Shown piece by piece: positions 1 through 8,641 of a stretch of DNA of 64,000 nt; position 1 is the stretch's first letter, and the number at the start of each line of letters is the position of its first letter. The notes under the pieces are model-generated. The model saw only the letters and a list, made by a program, of their open reading frames with translations, was not told the origin of the DNA and did no database searches. This DNA is from an uncultured Christensenellaceae bacterium (lineage in GTDB: Bacteria > Bacillota > Clostridia > Christensenellales > UBA3700), in the NCBI GenBank assembly GCA_944380275.1, contig CALWHB010000002.1, positions 31,690 to 95,689 on the forward strand. Direction: 5' to 3'. A program made the translations under genes and the position numbers.

Positions 1-271
1 GCTCAGAGCCTTCTTCAATCGCTTTTTTATAAGCGGCGAGAACTTCTCGGTTTATATTATCTCTCGTTTCGGTATTAAGCGGATGAGCAATGTCCTTGTA
101 TTCTCCGTCCGGAGTTTTACGACTGGGCATAGCGATAAAAAGACCCAGTTTGCCGTCGATAATCTTAATGTCGTGCAGGACGAAACACTCGTCAAACACT
201 ACTGATGCAACAGCTTTGAGTCTGTCATTTTCTTTGGCAACCAGTCTTATTTTGATGTCGGTTATTTTCAT
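1..271 (-). CDS. spoVG: SpoVG, septation/sporulation RNA-binding regulator (C-terminus cut by window edge)
   Basis: The 90 residues visible begin [11 protein letters not shown] and contain [18 protein letters not shown] and GLFIAMPSR, the well-conserved core of SpoVG. Known family members are small RNA/DNA-binding proteins that affect asymmetric septation, sporulation and surface gene expression. The ATG at 271 is preceded by an AGAGGAA ribosome-binding site, which fixes the start. The stop codon lies outside the window to the left. It is transcribed away from murC, with its own promoter in the gap. In many Clostridia spoVG sits close to murC and purR, so this context is normal. Identification is firm; the missing part is only the short C-terminal tail. 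Confidence 0.95.
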   Translation of the reverse strand, partial: MKITDIKIRLVAKENDRLKAVASVVFDECFVLHDIKIIDGKLGLFIAMPSRKTPDGEYKDIAHPLNTETRDNINREVLAAYKKAIEEGSE

Positions 272-303
272 GAAAAATTCCTCTGAAATTTTATGTTAAT
301 ATC

Positions 304-332
304 AATATATCATAAAAGTCTTTAAAAAACAA
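304..332 (-). promoter_or_regulatory. Sigma-A promoter of spoVG
   Basis: On the minus strand TTGTTT (332-327) and TATATT (309-304) are separated by 17 bases. A TGA directly before the -10 makes an extended -10. It lies 33 bases upstream of the spoVG ATG. Read by eye, not experimentally supported. Confidence 0.55.
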
Positions 333-471
333 TACTTTTAATTAAAAAAAACTTAACGATTTTTTTAATTTTAATTTAAGGCGTTGAGTATGATTTTTGT
401 TGTCGTTTTACTCTGAAGGAGCTGAGTCGTAAATATATTATTGTAAAAATCCGTGAAAAAATTGCGACTTC

Positions 472-501
472 AGGACAGTTTTTTCAAAGAGAGCATATAA
501 T
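472..501 (+). promoter_or_regulatory. Promoter of murC, abutting the start codon
   Basis: AGGACA (472-477) and a perfect TATAAT (496-501) are 18 bases apart. Only five bases separate the -10 box from the murC ATG at 507, so the transcript would begin at or next to the start codon. Confidence 0.5.
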
Positions 502-506
502 GTTGT

Positions 507-1868
507 ATGCTTAAACTGACCGATTTTAAAAGTGTGCATTTCATAGGAGTATGCGGTGTGAGTATGAAAACGCTTGCATTGCTTTGCGCGCGTGAAGGAC
601 TCAAAGTCAGCGGTTCTGACAGGGCTGAATCCGACGTAATCGAAACGCTGTGTAAAAACGGCGTTTACGCATACGCAGGCAGCAACGCAAGCGTGGCTGA
701 AAAAGCAGAACTCGTAGTATATACCGCATGTATTCCGGATGATGACCCGGAACTCGTCAGAGCGAGAGCGTGTCGCAGAACGGTTATGGAAAGAAAAGCG
801 TTTCTCGTACTTGTTCAGAACATGTGCGATAAGACCGTCGCAGTTGCAGGTACTCACGGGAAGACGACCGCTACAGCAATGCTTTCTGCGATAATGCAAG
901 CTCAGGGCGTAAACTTCATAGGGCATATCGGCGGGGATTATCCCGGCGGGGAGATAAGTCTTGTGGACAGCGGCAGAGAAGTTTTTCTGACAGAGGCTTG
1001 CGAGTATAAGAGAAGTTTTCTTTCGCTTTCACCCGACGTTGCAATTGTACTCAACGTTCAGTTTGACCATCCCGATTGTTACAAGGATATAAACAAGCTT
1101 AAAGACGCTTTCGGCAGGTTTACGCAAAACGTAAAAAAAGGTGGATTGCTTGTAGTCGATTACAATCTGAAAGACGACTTCTGTCCTGAGGGAGTCAGAA
1201 AGGTTACCTTTGGGTTCAACCCAGCGTGCGATTATCGCGCTGACGACATCAAATACGACGGTGGCAGATACACTTTTTCTCTTTACAGATTCGGAGAATA
1301 TGTTGCAAGATACTTTTTGCACGTTTACGGAAAACACAATATACTCAATGCCTTAGCTGCCATAGCAGCGGCAGAAGGTATAGGGCTGGACGCCGTTTAT
1401 GCGGGAGAATCACTGAAAAATTTTGCAGGCATAAGCCGACGTTTTGAGTGTAAAGGGATGCTCAAAGGCGGCGCGAGAGTGATTGTGGATTATGCGCATC
1501 ATCCTGACGAGATAGCAGCGGCGATAGACACCGCGAGGGTGATGACCAGAGGTGAGATAAGCGTGTTTTTTGAGCCGCATACGTTCAGTCGTACTAAGTC
1601 GCTTATAGACAGGTTCGCAGACTGTTTTTACTGGGCGGACGAGGTGATTATCCTGCCCACGTACGCGGCAAGAGAAAAAAATATTGAAGGAGGAACGGCT
1701 TACGATTTGTATCAGAGGCTGAAAAAGAAAAAGACGGCGTGCCTTTATATGGACGGGTACGATGCCGCTGCGGATTATATAAAAACAAAACTTGACAAAA
1801 GCGGGATAATTCTTCTTCTCGGAGCAGGAACGGTAGACAGAATATCAGATATGCTGTTCAAACGATAA
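507..1868 (+). CDS. murC: UDP-N-acetylmuramate--L-alanine ligase (MurC)
   Basis: Cytoplasmic Mur ligase that adds L-alanine to UDP-MurNAc with ATP, the first step of the peptidoglycan stem peptide. The 453-residue length is normal for MurC. The N-terminal nucleotide-binding segment reads HFIGVCGVSM, departing from the usual GIGGIGM. The ATP-binding loop VAGTHGKTT lies near residue 113, and the C-terminal domain carries VDYAHHPDEIAAA, the MurC form of the HHP signature. No convincing Shine-Dalgarno lies at the right distance; an exact TATAAT ends six bases before the ATG, so the mRNA may be leaderless. An out-of-frame ATG at 499 was rejected because it does not open this protein. A strong terminator follows at 1931. 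Confidence in the family is high; only the altered glycine motif is unusual. Confidence 0.93.
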   Translation: MLKLTDFKSVHFIGVCGVSMKTLALLCAREGLKVSGSDRAESDVIETLCKNGVYAYAGSNASVAEKAELVVYTACIPDDDPELVRARACRRTVMERKAFLVLVQNMCDKTVAVAGTHGKTTATAMLSAIMQAQGVNFIGHIGGDYPGGEISLVDSGREVFLTEACEYKRSFLSLSPDVAIVLNVQFDHPDCYKDINKLKDAFGRFTQNVKKGGLLVVDYNLKDDFCPEGVRKVTFGFNPACDYRADDIKYDGGRYTFSLYRFGEYVARYFLHVYGKHNILNALAAIAAAEGIGLDAVYAGESLKNFAGISRRFECKGMLKGGARVIVDYAHHPDEIAAAIDTARVMTRGEISVFFEPHTFSRTKSLIDRFADCFYWADEVIILPTYAAREKNIEGGTAYDLYQRLKKKKTACLYMDGYDAAADYIKTKLDKSGIILLLGAGTVDRISDMLFKR

Positions 1869-1930
1869 TCTACACGGGCTGGAAAAAATTGATATATAAT
1901 CTGTTTGTGAAAACAATTTGCGAGAAATAA

Positions 1931-1956
1931 AAAAACCTCTGTGAAAAGAGGTTTTT
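1931..1956. terminator. Bidirectional intrinsic terminator between murC and the MDR gene
   Basis: A perfect 10-bp stem (AAAAACCTCT, 1931-1940, with AGAGGTTTTT, 1947-1956) with a 6-base loop. A-run and T-run on the two sides allow it to serve both convergent genes. Confidence 0.85.
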
Positions 1957-2027
1957 GATTTTCTGTACAGACATAATCGATTGGGTAAAAAGCCGGCAAT
2001 AATAAAACCTTTACCGTATCAATTATA

Positions 2028-2996
2028 TCAGCATTTCACGATGGTTTTCAATGCGTGAGGCGCGTCTTTTGCAAGACTTGCAAACACATCTGCCGCCTCT
2101 GAAATGTCGACGATTCTTTCGACGAGTTTATCCACCTTGACGACTTCTGTAGCAATCATGTTTATTCCCGTTTCGATTTCGCCGTCGCCGTTGTTAAGAC
2201 CGAAGATTTCAAGACCCTTTGTGAACACGAGAGCGAGGTCCGCAGACAGTTCTTCAGTCTTCTTGTCCAGTCCCGCGAGGCACAGCTTTCCTCCGTCCCT
2301 CATACAGGAGAGAAGTCCTTCTGCGTTAGGGTAAGAATCCAGGTCCAGCACCATATAGTCGCACATTTTTCCTGAAGTTATTTCTTTTACCTTCTGGAAG
2401 ACGTTTTCTTCGCCGGGATTGACCGTATAATAAATTCCCAGGTCCTGAGCGAGGTCGAGAAGTTCCTGGTTTTTGTCGATGATTACCGGGATAGCCTGAT
2501 AATAAATGGCAAGCTGACCTATGATGTAATTGAGCGAAGAGCAGCCGTTGAGCAAAATATACTGGGTTTTGCCCACGTCAAGCTTTTCGAGCGCGCTGAC
2601 AGCGAGCGCGACGTCTTCGATAAAAACGACAGATTCGTCGCTTATTCCTTCAGGGATAGCGTATACTTCAGAGTCGGGGCAGATTACGTAATCGGCAAGA
2701 TAGCCGTTTTTGTCCACGCCGCTCACCTGAAGAGAACCTGAGGATTTACGATAAGGGGAGAGCATTACTCTCTGCCCGGTTTTCAAGGTAAAATCAGAAC
2801 TTTCGCTGACTAAGCCCATGGCAATTCTCGAAGGCATAATCGGATAAAAATTTGCTTTGCCTTTATAAGCCGAGAGGTCTGAAGAGGTGATAGACGCGCG
2901 GGCAATGCGAACTTTTACGCAATCGTGCGGTACGTCTTTTTCTTCGTTGACGACCGTTTCGAGTTTGCCGGGTTCTGTTAAAACCAAAGATTTCAT
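2028..2996 (-). CDS. Medium-chain dehydrogenase/reductase (MDR) family protein lacking zinc ligands
   Basis: The order of elements (N-terminal GroES-like part, Rossmann part, C-terminal ALKTIV ending) is that of zinc-type alcohol dehydrogenases and L-threonine dehydrogenases. At 322 residues it is a little short. The catalytic Cys of the usual CG(S/T)D motif is replaced by ITSSD, the usual GHE is replaced by AMGLVSE, and the dinucleotide loop GxGxxG reads LNGCSSLNYIIG. So catalytic zinc is probably absent and cofactor binding may be weak or different. Substrate cannot be deduced. The ATG at 2996 has an upstream GAGGAAG ribosome-binding site. It is monocistronic, with its own extended -10 promoter and a small palindrome near the transcription start. 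It could be a scaffold or a sensor rather than a classical dehydrogenase. Confidence 0.75.
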   Translation of the reverse strand: MKSLVLTEPGKLETVVNEEKDVPHDCVKVRIARASITSSDLSAYKGKANFYPIMPSRIAMGLVSESSDFTLKTGQRVMLSPYRKSSGSLQVSGVDKNGYLADYVICPDSEVYAIPEGISDESVVFIEDVALAVSALEKLDVGKTQYILLNGCSSLNYIIGQLAIYYQAIPVIIDKNQELLDLAQDLGIYYTVNPGEENVFQKVKEITSGKMCDYMVLDLDSYPNAEGLLSCMRDGGKLCLAGLDKKTEELSADLALVFTKGLEIFGLNNGDGEIETGINMIATEVVKVDKLVERIVDISEAADVFASLAKDAPHALKTIVKC

Positions 2997-3010
2997 AAAA
3001 CTTCCTCACA

Positions 3011-3020
3011 CACTTAAGTG
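3011..3020. promoter_or_regulatory. Palindrome CACTTAAGTG at the MDR gene transcription start
   Basis: A perfect 10-bp palindrome lies between the predicted -10 box and the ribosome-binding site of the MDR gene, over the likely +1. This placement suits a repressor operator, but no matching regulator is known from the window. Confidence 0.25.
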
Positions 3021-3026
3021 GTTTTT

Positions 3027-3055
3027 ATCATAGCATAAAAAAACTCAAATTGCAA
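3027..3055 (-). promoter_or_regulatory. Promoter of the MDR gene
   Basis: Minus strand TTGCAA (3055-3050), 17-base spacer, TATGAT (3032-3027) with TGC just before it (extended -10). Confidence 0.55.
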
Positions 3056-3132
3056 GGCAAAAGACGGTTATAAAGCCGGACAGCGTAAAATGAAGTAAAT
3101 TTTTCAATACGCAAAAAAACCGCTAATAACGC

Positions 3133-3161
3133 TTGACTTGCAAAAAATAAATATGTATAAT
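3133..3161 (+). promoter_or_regulatory. Sigma-A promoter of rpmE
   Basis: TTGACT (3133-3138), exactly 17 bases, then TATAAT (3156-3161). Transcription should start near 3168, leaving a 30-base leader before rpmE. Confidence 0.7.
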
Positions 3162-3197
3162 CGTATGTGCGTAAAAGAATACAGTGAGGTGAAGAAC

Positions 3198-3401
3198 ATG
3201 AAAGAGAGCATTCAACCCAAATATCATGACGTGGTTATCCAGTGTACCTGCGGCGAGAAGTTCGTTTGCGGTACCACTAAGGACGTCGACGTCATTAAGG
3301 TAGACGTTTGCAACAAGTGCCATCCTTTCTATACCGGCAAACAGAAACTCGTTGATACCGGCGGTAGAGTAGATAAGTTCAAGAAACGTTACAGTCTGTA
3401 A
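3198..3401 (+). CDS. rpmE: 50S ribosomal protein L31, zinc-binding type
   Basis: A 67-residue protein starting [11 protein letters not shown], the typical L31 opening. Cys16, Cys18, Cys38 and Cys41 match the zinc-coordinating positions of the C+ form of bacterial L31. The protein sits on the large subunit, bridging to the small subunit. The open frame extends upstream to 3138, but the ATG at 3198 is chosen because GAGGTGAAG precedes it at the proper distance and because it matches the family start; the upstream codons overlap the promoter. The gene is followed at once by a terminator and then by the DUF1385-prmC-prfA cluster, a common clostridial arrangement. Confidence 0.95.
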   Translation: MKESIQPKYHDVVIQCTCGEKFVCGTTKDVDVIKVDVCNKCHPFYTGKQKLVDTGGRVDKFKKRYSL

Positions 3402-3413
3402 TCGGATAATAAT

Positions 3414-3446
3414 GGTGCGGGGACTTATCCCGCACCGTATTTTTTT
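3414..3446 (+). terminator. Intrinsic terminator after rpmE
   Basis: An 8-bp GC-rich stem GGTGCGGG (3414-3421) with CCCGCACC (3429-3436), followed by a run of T. It probably reduces, rather than abolishes, read-through into the DUF1385 gene, for which I see no separate promoter. Confidence 0.75.
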
Positions 3447-3460
3447 ATGGAGGCTATGCG

Positions 3461-4798
3461 ATGAGAAAAAAGAGCGTAGGAATAGGCGGACAGGCGGTTA
3501 TCGAAGGAGTCATGATGCGCGGCAAGCGCAGTATGGCGACTGCGGTACGCGACGAAAACGGCAATATCGTTGTAGAAAGTCAGTATCTGAAACCTGTCGA
3601 AGAAAAGAGTTTTCTGTTCCGCGCGCCCTTTTTGAGAGGCATATTCAGCTTTTTCGGCACTATGGTTTCGGGTGTCCGCACGCTTATGCGTTCGGGAGAA
3701 GTCTTTGACGGAGAGCAGGAGCCTTCCAAGGCGGAAAAATGGTTTGCTAAGACCTTTAAAGTCGACGTATTCAGCGTAGTCATGGCGATATCGGTCGTTA
3801 TCGGCGTAGCGTTGTCCGTCGGCTTGTTTTTCTTTTTGCCTCAACTTATAACAACGGGCATAATCGCGCTTTTCAAGATAGACGCTCAGGCGAACGTAGG
3901 CGTGCAGATTGCGATGAATCTGCTTGAAGGATTTGCCCGTATGCTGATATTTATAGGATATATCGCGCTCACGTCCGCTATGAAAGACGTAAGGCGCGTG
4001 TATATGTATCACGGTGCGGAACACAAAACGATAAGCTGTTACGAGCACGACCTTGAACTGACCGTGGAAAACGCTCAGAAGATGACGACGGTACACGACA
4101 GATGCGGTACGACGTTTATGTTCATCACGATGGTAGTAAGCGTGCTTATATTCTCGCTCACAGGCTGGAGCGGACAGCTTTGGGTAAGATTTCTGATAAG
4201 ACTTGCATTGATACCCGTAGTTTCCGGCGTAAGTTACGAGGTGCTTAAGTTTCTCGCAAAATTCGACAATCCTTTCGTAAGAGCGCTCAAAGCTCCGGGA
4301 CTTCTTTTGCAGAAACTGACGACGAGAGAGCCTGACGATTCTATGGTAGAAGTCGCGATAGTCGCGTTTAAAACAGTTCTCGAAATGGACGAAAATCCGG
4401 ATTTGCCTGAGCTTAAATTCGATACTAAACTATTAAAGCGCAAGGTGGAAGAACAGTTACTTTCAACAGGGATAACCAAAGAGAGAGCAAAGCAACTGAT
4501 TTGCACCGGTATGGGCGTACAGGCAGAAGAGTACGAGCAGATAAGCCATATAAAACACTCCCGTATGCAGCTTATGCTCAGTGCGGCAAAAGGCGAAATC
4601 ACTGACGCGGAGCTTTGTGAAAAAGCGGCGGAGCTTAACGCGAAAGTTGAAGAGGAGAGAAAGGCAAACGAGCAGATTATAAAAGAAAGAGAAGACTCCG
4701 CAAAGGCAGACAATCACGCTGACGGACAGACAAAAGAAGAGGCTGAAGAGCAAAACGGAAAGTCGGATAATAAAAAAAACGGCGGAGATGACAAGTGA
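3461..4798 (+). CDS. DUF1385 family membrane protein (YqhQ-like) with charged C-terminal tail
   Basis: The opening KSVGIGGQAVIEGVMMRG is the hallmark of DUF1385 proteins (B. subtilis YqhQ), whose function is not established. Hydrophobic segments at roughly residues 105-137, 150-170, 212-232 and 235-252 indicate an integral membrane protein. The conserved YMYHGAEHKTISCYE stretch lies between them. After about residue 310 the protein continues as a highly charged Glu/Lys-rich tail likely to form helices or coiled coil, making it longer (445 residues) than the usual roughly 300. GGAGG is well placed before the ATG at 3461. The stop overlaps the GTG start of prmC by four bases, so translation of the two is probably coupled. 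Conserved linkage with rpmE and release-factor genes hints at a translation-related or envelope role, but that is inference. Confidence 0.85.
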   Translation: MRKKSVGIGGQAVIEGVMMRGKRSMATAVRDENGNIVVESQYLKPVEEKSFLFRAPFLRGIFSFFGTMVSGVRTLMRSGEVFDGEQEPSKAEKWFAKTFKVDVFSVVMAISVVIGVALSVGLFFFLPQLITTGIIALFKIDAQANVGVQIAMNLLEGFARMLIFIGYIALTSAMKDVRRVYMYHGAEHKTISCYEHDLELTVENAQKMTTVHDRCGTTFMFITMVVSVLIFSLTGWSGQLWVRFLIRLALIPVVSGVSYEVLKFLAKFDNPFVRALKAPGLLLQKLTTREPDDSMVEVAIVAFKTVLEMDENPDLPELKFDTKLLKRKVEEQLLSTGITKERAKQLICTGMGVQAEEYEQISHIKHSRMQLMLSAAKGEITDAELCEKAAELNAKVEEERKANEQIIKEREDSAKADNHADGQTKEEAEEQNGKSDNKKNGGDDK

Positions 4799-5616
4799 AA
4801 CCGCTGAAAGACGTTCTTAAAGAGATAGCAGAGGAGATTTGTTTTACAGATGCGGATTCAAGCGAGCCGGACTGGATAGCATGCCATGTGCTGGGTTGCG
4901 GAAGGGCGTCATTACGTCTTATAAGAGATGTTGAGGACGGCAAATACCGTGAAATGCTTGCTCTCGCAAAAGAGCGTGCGACAGGAAAACCTCTCAGTCA
5001 GGTGCTGGGATATACAGAATTTCTCGGACTGAGGATATGCGTGAACGTCGACGTGCTTTGCCCCAGGCAGGAAACAGAACTGCTTGCCGAACAAGGCATC
5101 ATTTATCTGAAATCAAAAAAGCGTGCGCGCGCGCTGGATTTATGTACCGGCAGCGGATGCATTGCGGTCGCGCTCTCAAAGTTTTCGGATGCCGACGTTA
5201 CAGCAAGCGACGTTTCGCAAAGCGCGATTTGCGTTGCAAAAGGCAATGCGGAACGCAACGGAGTAAAAATAAATTTCGTACTTTCCGACGCTTTCGACGG
5301 TGTTGAAGGGATATACGATTTGATAGTATCCAATCCTCCCTACATACCGACTGCGGATATAGAAACGCTGGATAGCGAAGTAAAGGATTATGAGCCGAGG
5401 CTGGCTCTCGACGGCGGAGAGGACGGACTGGATTTTTACAGGATAATAGCAAAAAACGCTGCAAGCAGACTGAGCGACGGCGGTATGCTGTTGCTTGAGT
5501 GCGGTAAGGGACAATCAGAGGAAATAATAAATATGCTTTCGGGGTTCGACTGCAACGTTATATTCGACCTCGCGGGCATAGACAGAATAATAAAGGCGGT
5601 AAAAAAGAGTGTTTGA
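4795..5616 (+). CDS. prmC: Release factor N5-glutamine methyltransferase
   Basis: SAM-dependent enzyme that methylates the glutamine of the GGQ motif of peptide release factors. A SAM-binding loop [15 protein letters not shown] is near residue 112 and the catalytic NPPY motif is at residues 180-183, which coordinates the substrate glutamine. The 273-residue length fits. It starts with GTG at 4795 within the stop codon of the preceding gene (GTGA overlap) and its own stop overlaps the start of prfA, its substrate. Neighbouring enzyme and substrate genes support the call strongly. Confidence 0.95.
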   Translation: MKPLKDVLKEIAEEICFTDADSSEPDWIACHVLGCGRASLRLIRDVEDGKYREMLALAKERATGKPLSQVLGYTEFLGLRICVNVDVLCPRQETELLAEQGIIYLKSKKRARALDLCTGSGCIAVALSKFSDADVTASDVSQSAICVAKGNAERNGVKINFVLSDAFDGVEGIYDLIVSNPPYIPTADIETLDSEVKDYEPRLALDGGEDGLDFYRIIAKNAASRLSDGGMLLLECGKGQSEEIINMLSGFDCNVIFDLAGIDRIIKAVKKSV

Positions 5617-6676
5617 AAAACTCGAAGGCATGAAGAAAAAGTTTGAAGAACTGACTGAGGAGATTTCCAATCCCGCGGTCATTGCCGATACCGCAAAATG
5701 GCAGAAACTCGTAAAAGAGAGGTCTGCCATGGAAGAACCCGTTGCTCTTTACGAAACATATACGGCAAACGAGGCAACGATTTCCGAGTGTCGTGAAATT
5801 ATCGACGACGGCTCTGACAAAGAGATGGTGGCTCTTGCAAAAGAAGAGCTGTCAGTCGCGCTTAAAAAAAGAGATGAAATCTCAGAAGAGCTGAAAATCG
5901 CACTTCTGCCCAAAGACCCTGACGACGACAAAAACGTAATCATAGAGATACGCGCGGGAGCTGGCGGCGACGAGGCAGGTTTGTTCGGCGCAGAACTCGT
6001 CAGGATGTACGAACGTTTTGCAGAGCGTTGCCGTTGGAAGGTAAAGGAAGTCGATATAAACGCAAACGACCTGGGCGGCATAAAAGAGGCGGTATTCATG
6101 ATTAGCGGACACGGCGCATACAGCAGACTGAAGTTCGAAAGCGGCGTGCATCGCGTGCAGAGAGTGCCTGAAACAGAATCTCAGGGCAGGATACACACTT
6201 CCACCGTTACCGTGGCGGTTTTGCCCGAGGCGGAAGACGTAGAAGTGGAGATACTTGAAAAAGACCTCAAGATAGACGCCTACCGCGCCGGCGGAGCGGG
6301 CGGACAGTACGTAAACAAGACAGAGTCCGCGATAAGAATCACACATCTGCCCACGGGCATAGTGGTTACCTGCCAGGACGAAAAATCGCAGGGCAAGAAC
6401 AAAGAAAGCGCGATGAAAGTGCTGAAATCCAGGGTGTACGACTATTACCGCCGTCAGCAGGAAAAGGAGTACGCCTCCAGCAGAAAGATGCTGGTGGGGA
6501 CGGGCGACCGCTCTGAGCGTATACGCACGTACAATTTTCCGCAGGGAAGAGTTACCGACCACAGGATAGGGCTTACGCTTTATTCTCTCGATTCCTTCCT
6601 GGACGGAGATTTGTTTGAAATGCTCGACGCTCTCGCGCTTGCAAGCAGAAACGAATTGCTGTCGTCGGAACAATAA
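5609..6676 (+). CDS. prfA: Peptide chain release factor 1
   Basis: Class I release factor that reads UAA and UAG and triggers peptide release on the ribosome. The GGQ catalytic tripeptide is at residues 231-233 ([14 protein letters not shown]). The stop-codon reading loop appears as VPETES followed by [14 protein letters not shown], so the PxT tripeptide of RF1 is PET; RF2 would show SPF. The GTG start at 5609 gives [15 protein letters not shown], the expected N-terminus. It overlaps prmC by eight bases. Length 355 residues is normal. Confidence 0.96.
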   Translation: MFEKLEGMKKKFEELTEEISNPAVIADTAKWQKLVKERSAMEEPVALYETYTANEATISECREIIDDGSDKEMVALAKEELSVALKKRDEISEELKIALLPKDPDDDKNVIIEIRAGAGGDEAGLFGAELVRMYERFAERCRWKVKEVDINANDLGGIKEAVFMISGHGAYSRLKFESGVHRVQRVPETESQGRIHTSTVTVAVLPEAEDVEVEILEKDLKIDAYRAGGAGGQYVNKTESAIRITHLPTGIVVTCQDEKSQGKNKESAMKVLKSRVYDYYRRQQEKEYASSRKMLVGTGDRSERIRTYNFPQGRVTDHRIGLTLYSLDSFLDGDLFEMLDALALASRNELLSSEQ

Positions 6677-6735
6677 TACGATACGGCATCTTACATTGAT
6701 ACTATTTTATTCAGACCGGAATAGAGGAGAAAGAC

Positions 6736-8127
6736 ATGATTAAGTACAACAAAGACAAGAACTTGTTGATTGAAAGCAACTGGCGACCCTTCCTTCAGGA
6801 CGTAGAGCAGCCCAACCTTTTCCGCGACCTTTTCGATTACGATACCGTTCCCAAAGTCGCGTTCAACTTCAGACAGACTCCTATGGATATGCCTGAAGAA
6901 ATATGGATTACCGATACCACGTTCCGCGACGGACAGCAGTCCACCTCCCCCTTTACGGTAGAGCAGATAGTCAATATTTACAAACTTCTGCACAAACTTG
7001 GAGGAAAGAAAGGGCTGGTAAGACAAAGCGAGTTTTTCCTGTATTCCGAAAAGGACAGGGCGGCTGTCAGAAAGTGTATGGAACTGGGTTACGATTTCCC
7101 CGAAGTTACCAGCTGGATACGCGCCAACGAAAAGGACTTTGAACTCGTCAAGGAGATGGGCATCAAAGAAACGGGTATTCTCGTAAGCTGTTCTGACTAT
7201 CACATCTTCAAGAAGATGAATATGACGCGCAAGCAGGCGGCTGAAAAGTACCTCAACATCGTCAAGATGGCACTTGACAAGGGCATAGTTCCCCGTTGCC
7301 ATTTCGAGGACATCACGAGGGCTGACTTTTACGGATTTGTCGCGCCGTTCGCTTACGAACTGATGAAACTGCGCAAGGAAAGCGGTGTGGATATTAAGAT
7401 AAGAGCGTGCGATACGCTCGGATACGGTCTTTCTTATCCCGGCGTAACTCTTCCCCGCAGCGTACCCGGCATAATCAGCGGTCTAAAATATTATGCGGAA
7501 GTACCCAGCGAACTTCTCGAGTGGCACGGACACAACGACTTCTACAAGGTCGTTACCAATGCGACCACCGCATGGCTGTACGGCTGTTCTTCTGTCAACT
7601 GCTCTCTGCTGGGCATAGGAGAGAGAACAGGCAACTGTCCTCTCGAGGCGATGATGATAGAATACGCGTCGCTCAAAGGCACGGACGATGGTATAGATTT
7701 CAGAGCGATTACAGAAATCGCAAAGTATTTCGAGGACGAACTGGGATACATAATTCCTCCCCAGACGCCGTTTGTAGGCAAGTCCTTCAACACGACGAGA
7801 GCGGGCGTACACGCGGACGGACTGCTCAAGGACGAGGAGATATACAACATATTCAATACCGAAAAACTGCTGGGCAAGCCTCCGCTCGTATCGGTAGACG
7901 CTCACAGCGGCCTTGCGGGCATAGCTTACTGGATGAACGGTTTTTATTCTTTGCCCGAAGGACATAAGGTGGACAAGCGCGACGACATCGTAGTCAAGGT
8001 TAAAGAGGTCATCGACAAACAGTATGAGGGCGGCAGAACCACGTATATGGGCGACGACGAACTGGATGCGATAATCACTTTGCTTGCACCCGAACTGCAT
8101 AAGAAACTTGTCATAAAGACTTATTGA
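6736..8127 (+). CDS. DRE-TIM metallolyase, probable Re-citrate synthase
   Basis: A 463-residue member of the isopropylmalate/homocitrate synthase superfamily. The metal-binding DRE-TIM motif appears as ITDTTFRDGQQ near residue 57, with HFEDITRAD and the ligand motif EWHGHNDF further on. The combination RQSEFFLYS, EVTSWIRAN and CHFEDITRADFYGF is what I recall from the Re-face citrate synthase subfamily described from Clostridium kluyveri, which makes citrate from acetyl-CoA and oxaloacetate in anaerobes lacking the common Si enzyme. It lacks the long regulatory C-terminal domain of LeuA. AGAGGAG precedes the ATG. It stands 59 bases after prfA without a clear promoter. A homocitrate or isopropylmalate synthase role cannot be excluded, but no leucine or lysine genes are nearby. 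Confidence 0.75.
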   Translation: MIKYNKDKNLLIESNWRPFLQDVEQPNLFRDLFDYDTVPKVAFNFRQTPMDMPEEIWITDTTFRDGQQSTSPFTVEQIVNIYKLLHKLGGKKGLVRQSEFFLYSEKDRAAVRKCMELGYDFPEVTSWIRANEKDFELVKEMGIKETGILVSCSDYHIFKKMNMTRKQAAEKYLNIVKMALDKGIVPRCHFEDITRADFYGFVAPFAYELMKLRKESGVDIKIRACDTLGYGLSYPGVTLPRSVPGIISGLKYYAEVPSELLEWHGHNDFYKVVTNATTAWLYGCSSVNCSLLGIGERTGNCPLEAMMIEYASLKGTDDGIDFRAITEIAKYFEDELGYIIPPQTPFVGKSFNTTRAGVHADGLLKDEEIYNIFNTEKLLGKPPLVSVDAHSGLAGIAYWMNGFYSLPEGHKVDKRDDIVVKVKEVIDKQYEGGRTTYMGDDELDAIITLLAPELHKKLVIKTY

Positions 8128-8159
8128 CGACGGTTTGGGTATATTTTTCGTAAAAGCTA

Positions 8160-8188
8160 TTGAAATCCGATTTAGTTTAGTCTAAAAT
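8160..8188 (+). promoter_or_regulatory. Promoter of the P-loop protein / thrC unit
   Basis: TTGAAA (8160-8165), 17-base spacer, TAAAAT (8183-8188). Confidence 0.5.
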
Positions 8189-8218
8189 ATAAGTATAAAC
8201 TTAATCGGAGGGCAAAAC

Positions 8219-8632
8219 ATGGTAAATCTGATTTGCGGAAGCAAAGGCTCCGGCAAGACCAGCCGAATTATCGAAAAGGCGAACGCGGACGTAAAAACCG
8301 CGAAAGGCGACTGCATCTTCATCAACGATACCGACAGGTATATGTACGACGTCGACCGCGGCGTAAGGCTGATTGACGTAACGGAATATCCCGTTGCAGG
8401 AGAAGAGGCATTGCTCGCGTTCATATGCGGTCTTGCTGCAAGCAGAAACGATTTGACAAACCTTTACATAGACGGTGCGTCGAGAATCGCAGGATGCGGA
8501 CCGGAAAAGATGAAGAAATTTTACGAAGAGCTGGGCAAACTTGCGGATAAACTCTCTTTGTCCGTAACGGTTACAGTCAGCGCGACCGCAGAAGAATTAC
8601 CTGATTTCTTATTGAAATACAAAATTATCTGA
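8219..8632 (+). CDS. Small P-loop nucleotide-binding protein of unknown function
   Basis: A 137-residue protein with a perfect Walker A motif GSKGSGKT at residues 7-14 and a plausible Walker B strand, LTNLYIDGASR, near residue 82. Nothing else is recognisable; there is no helicase, kinase lid or DNA-binding domain, and no membrane segment. GGAGGG lies well before the ATG. It forms a two-gene unit with thrC, nine bases apart, yet an amino-acid biosynthetic role is not apparent. Function unknown. Confidence 0.8.
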   Translation: MVNLICGSKGSGKTSRIIEKANADVKTAKGDCIFINDTDRYMYDVDRGVRLIDVTEYPVAGEEALLAFICGLAASRNDLTNLYIDGASRIAGCGPEKMKKFYEELGKLADKLSLSVTVTVSATAEELPDFLLKYKII

Positions 8633-8641
8633 GGAAATAAA

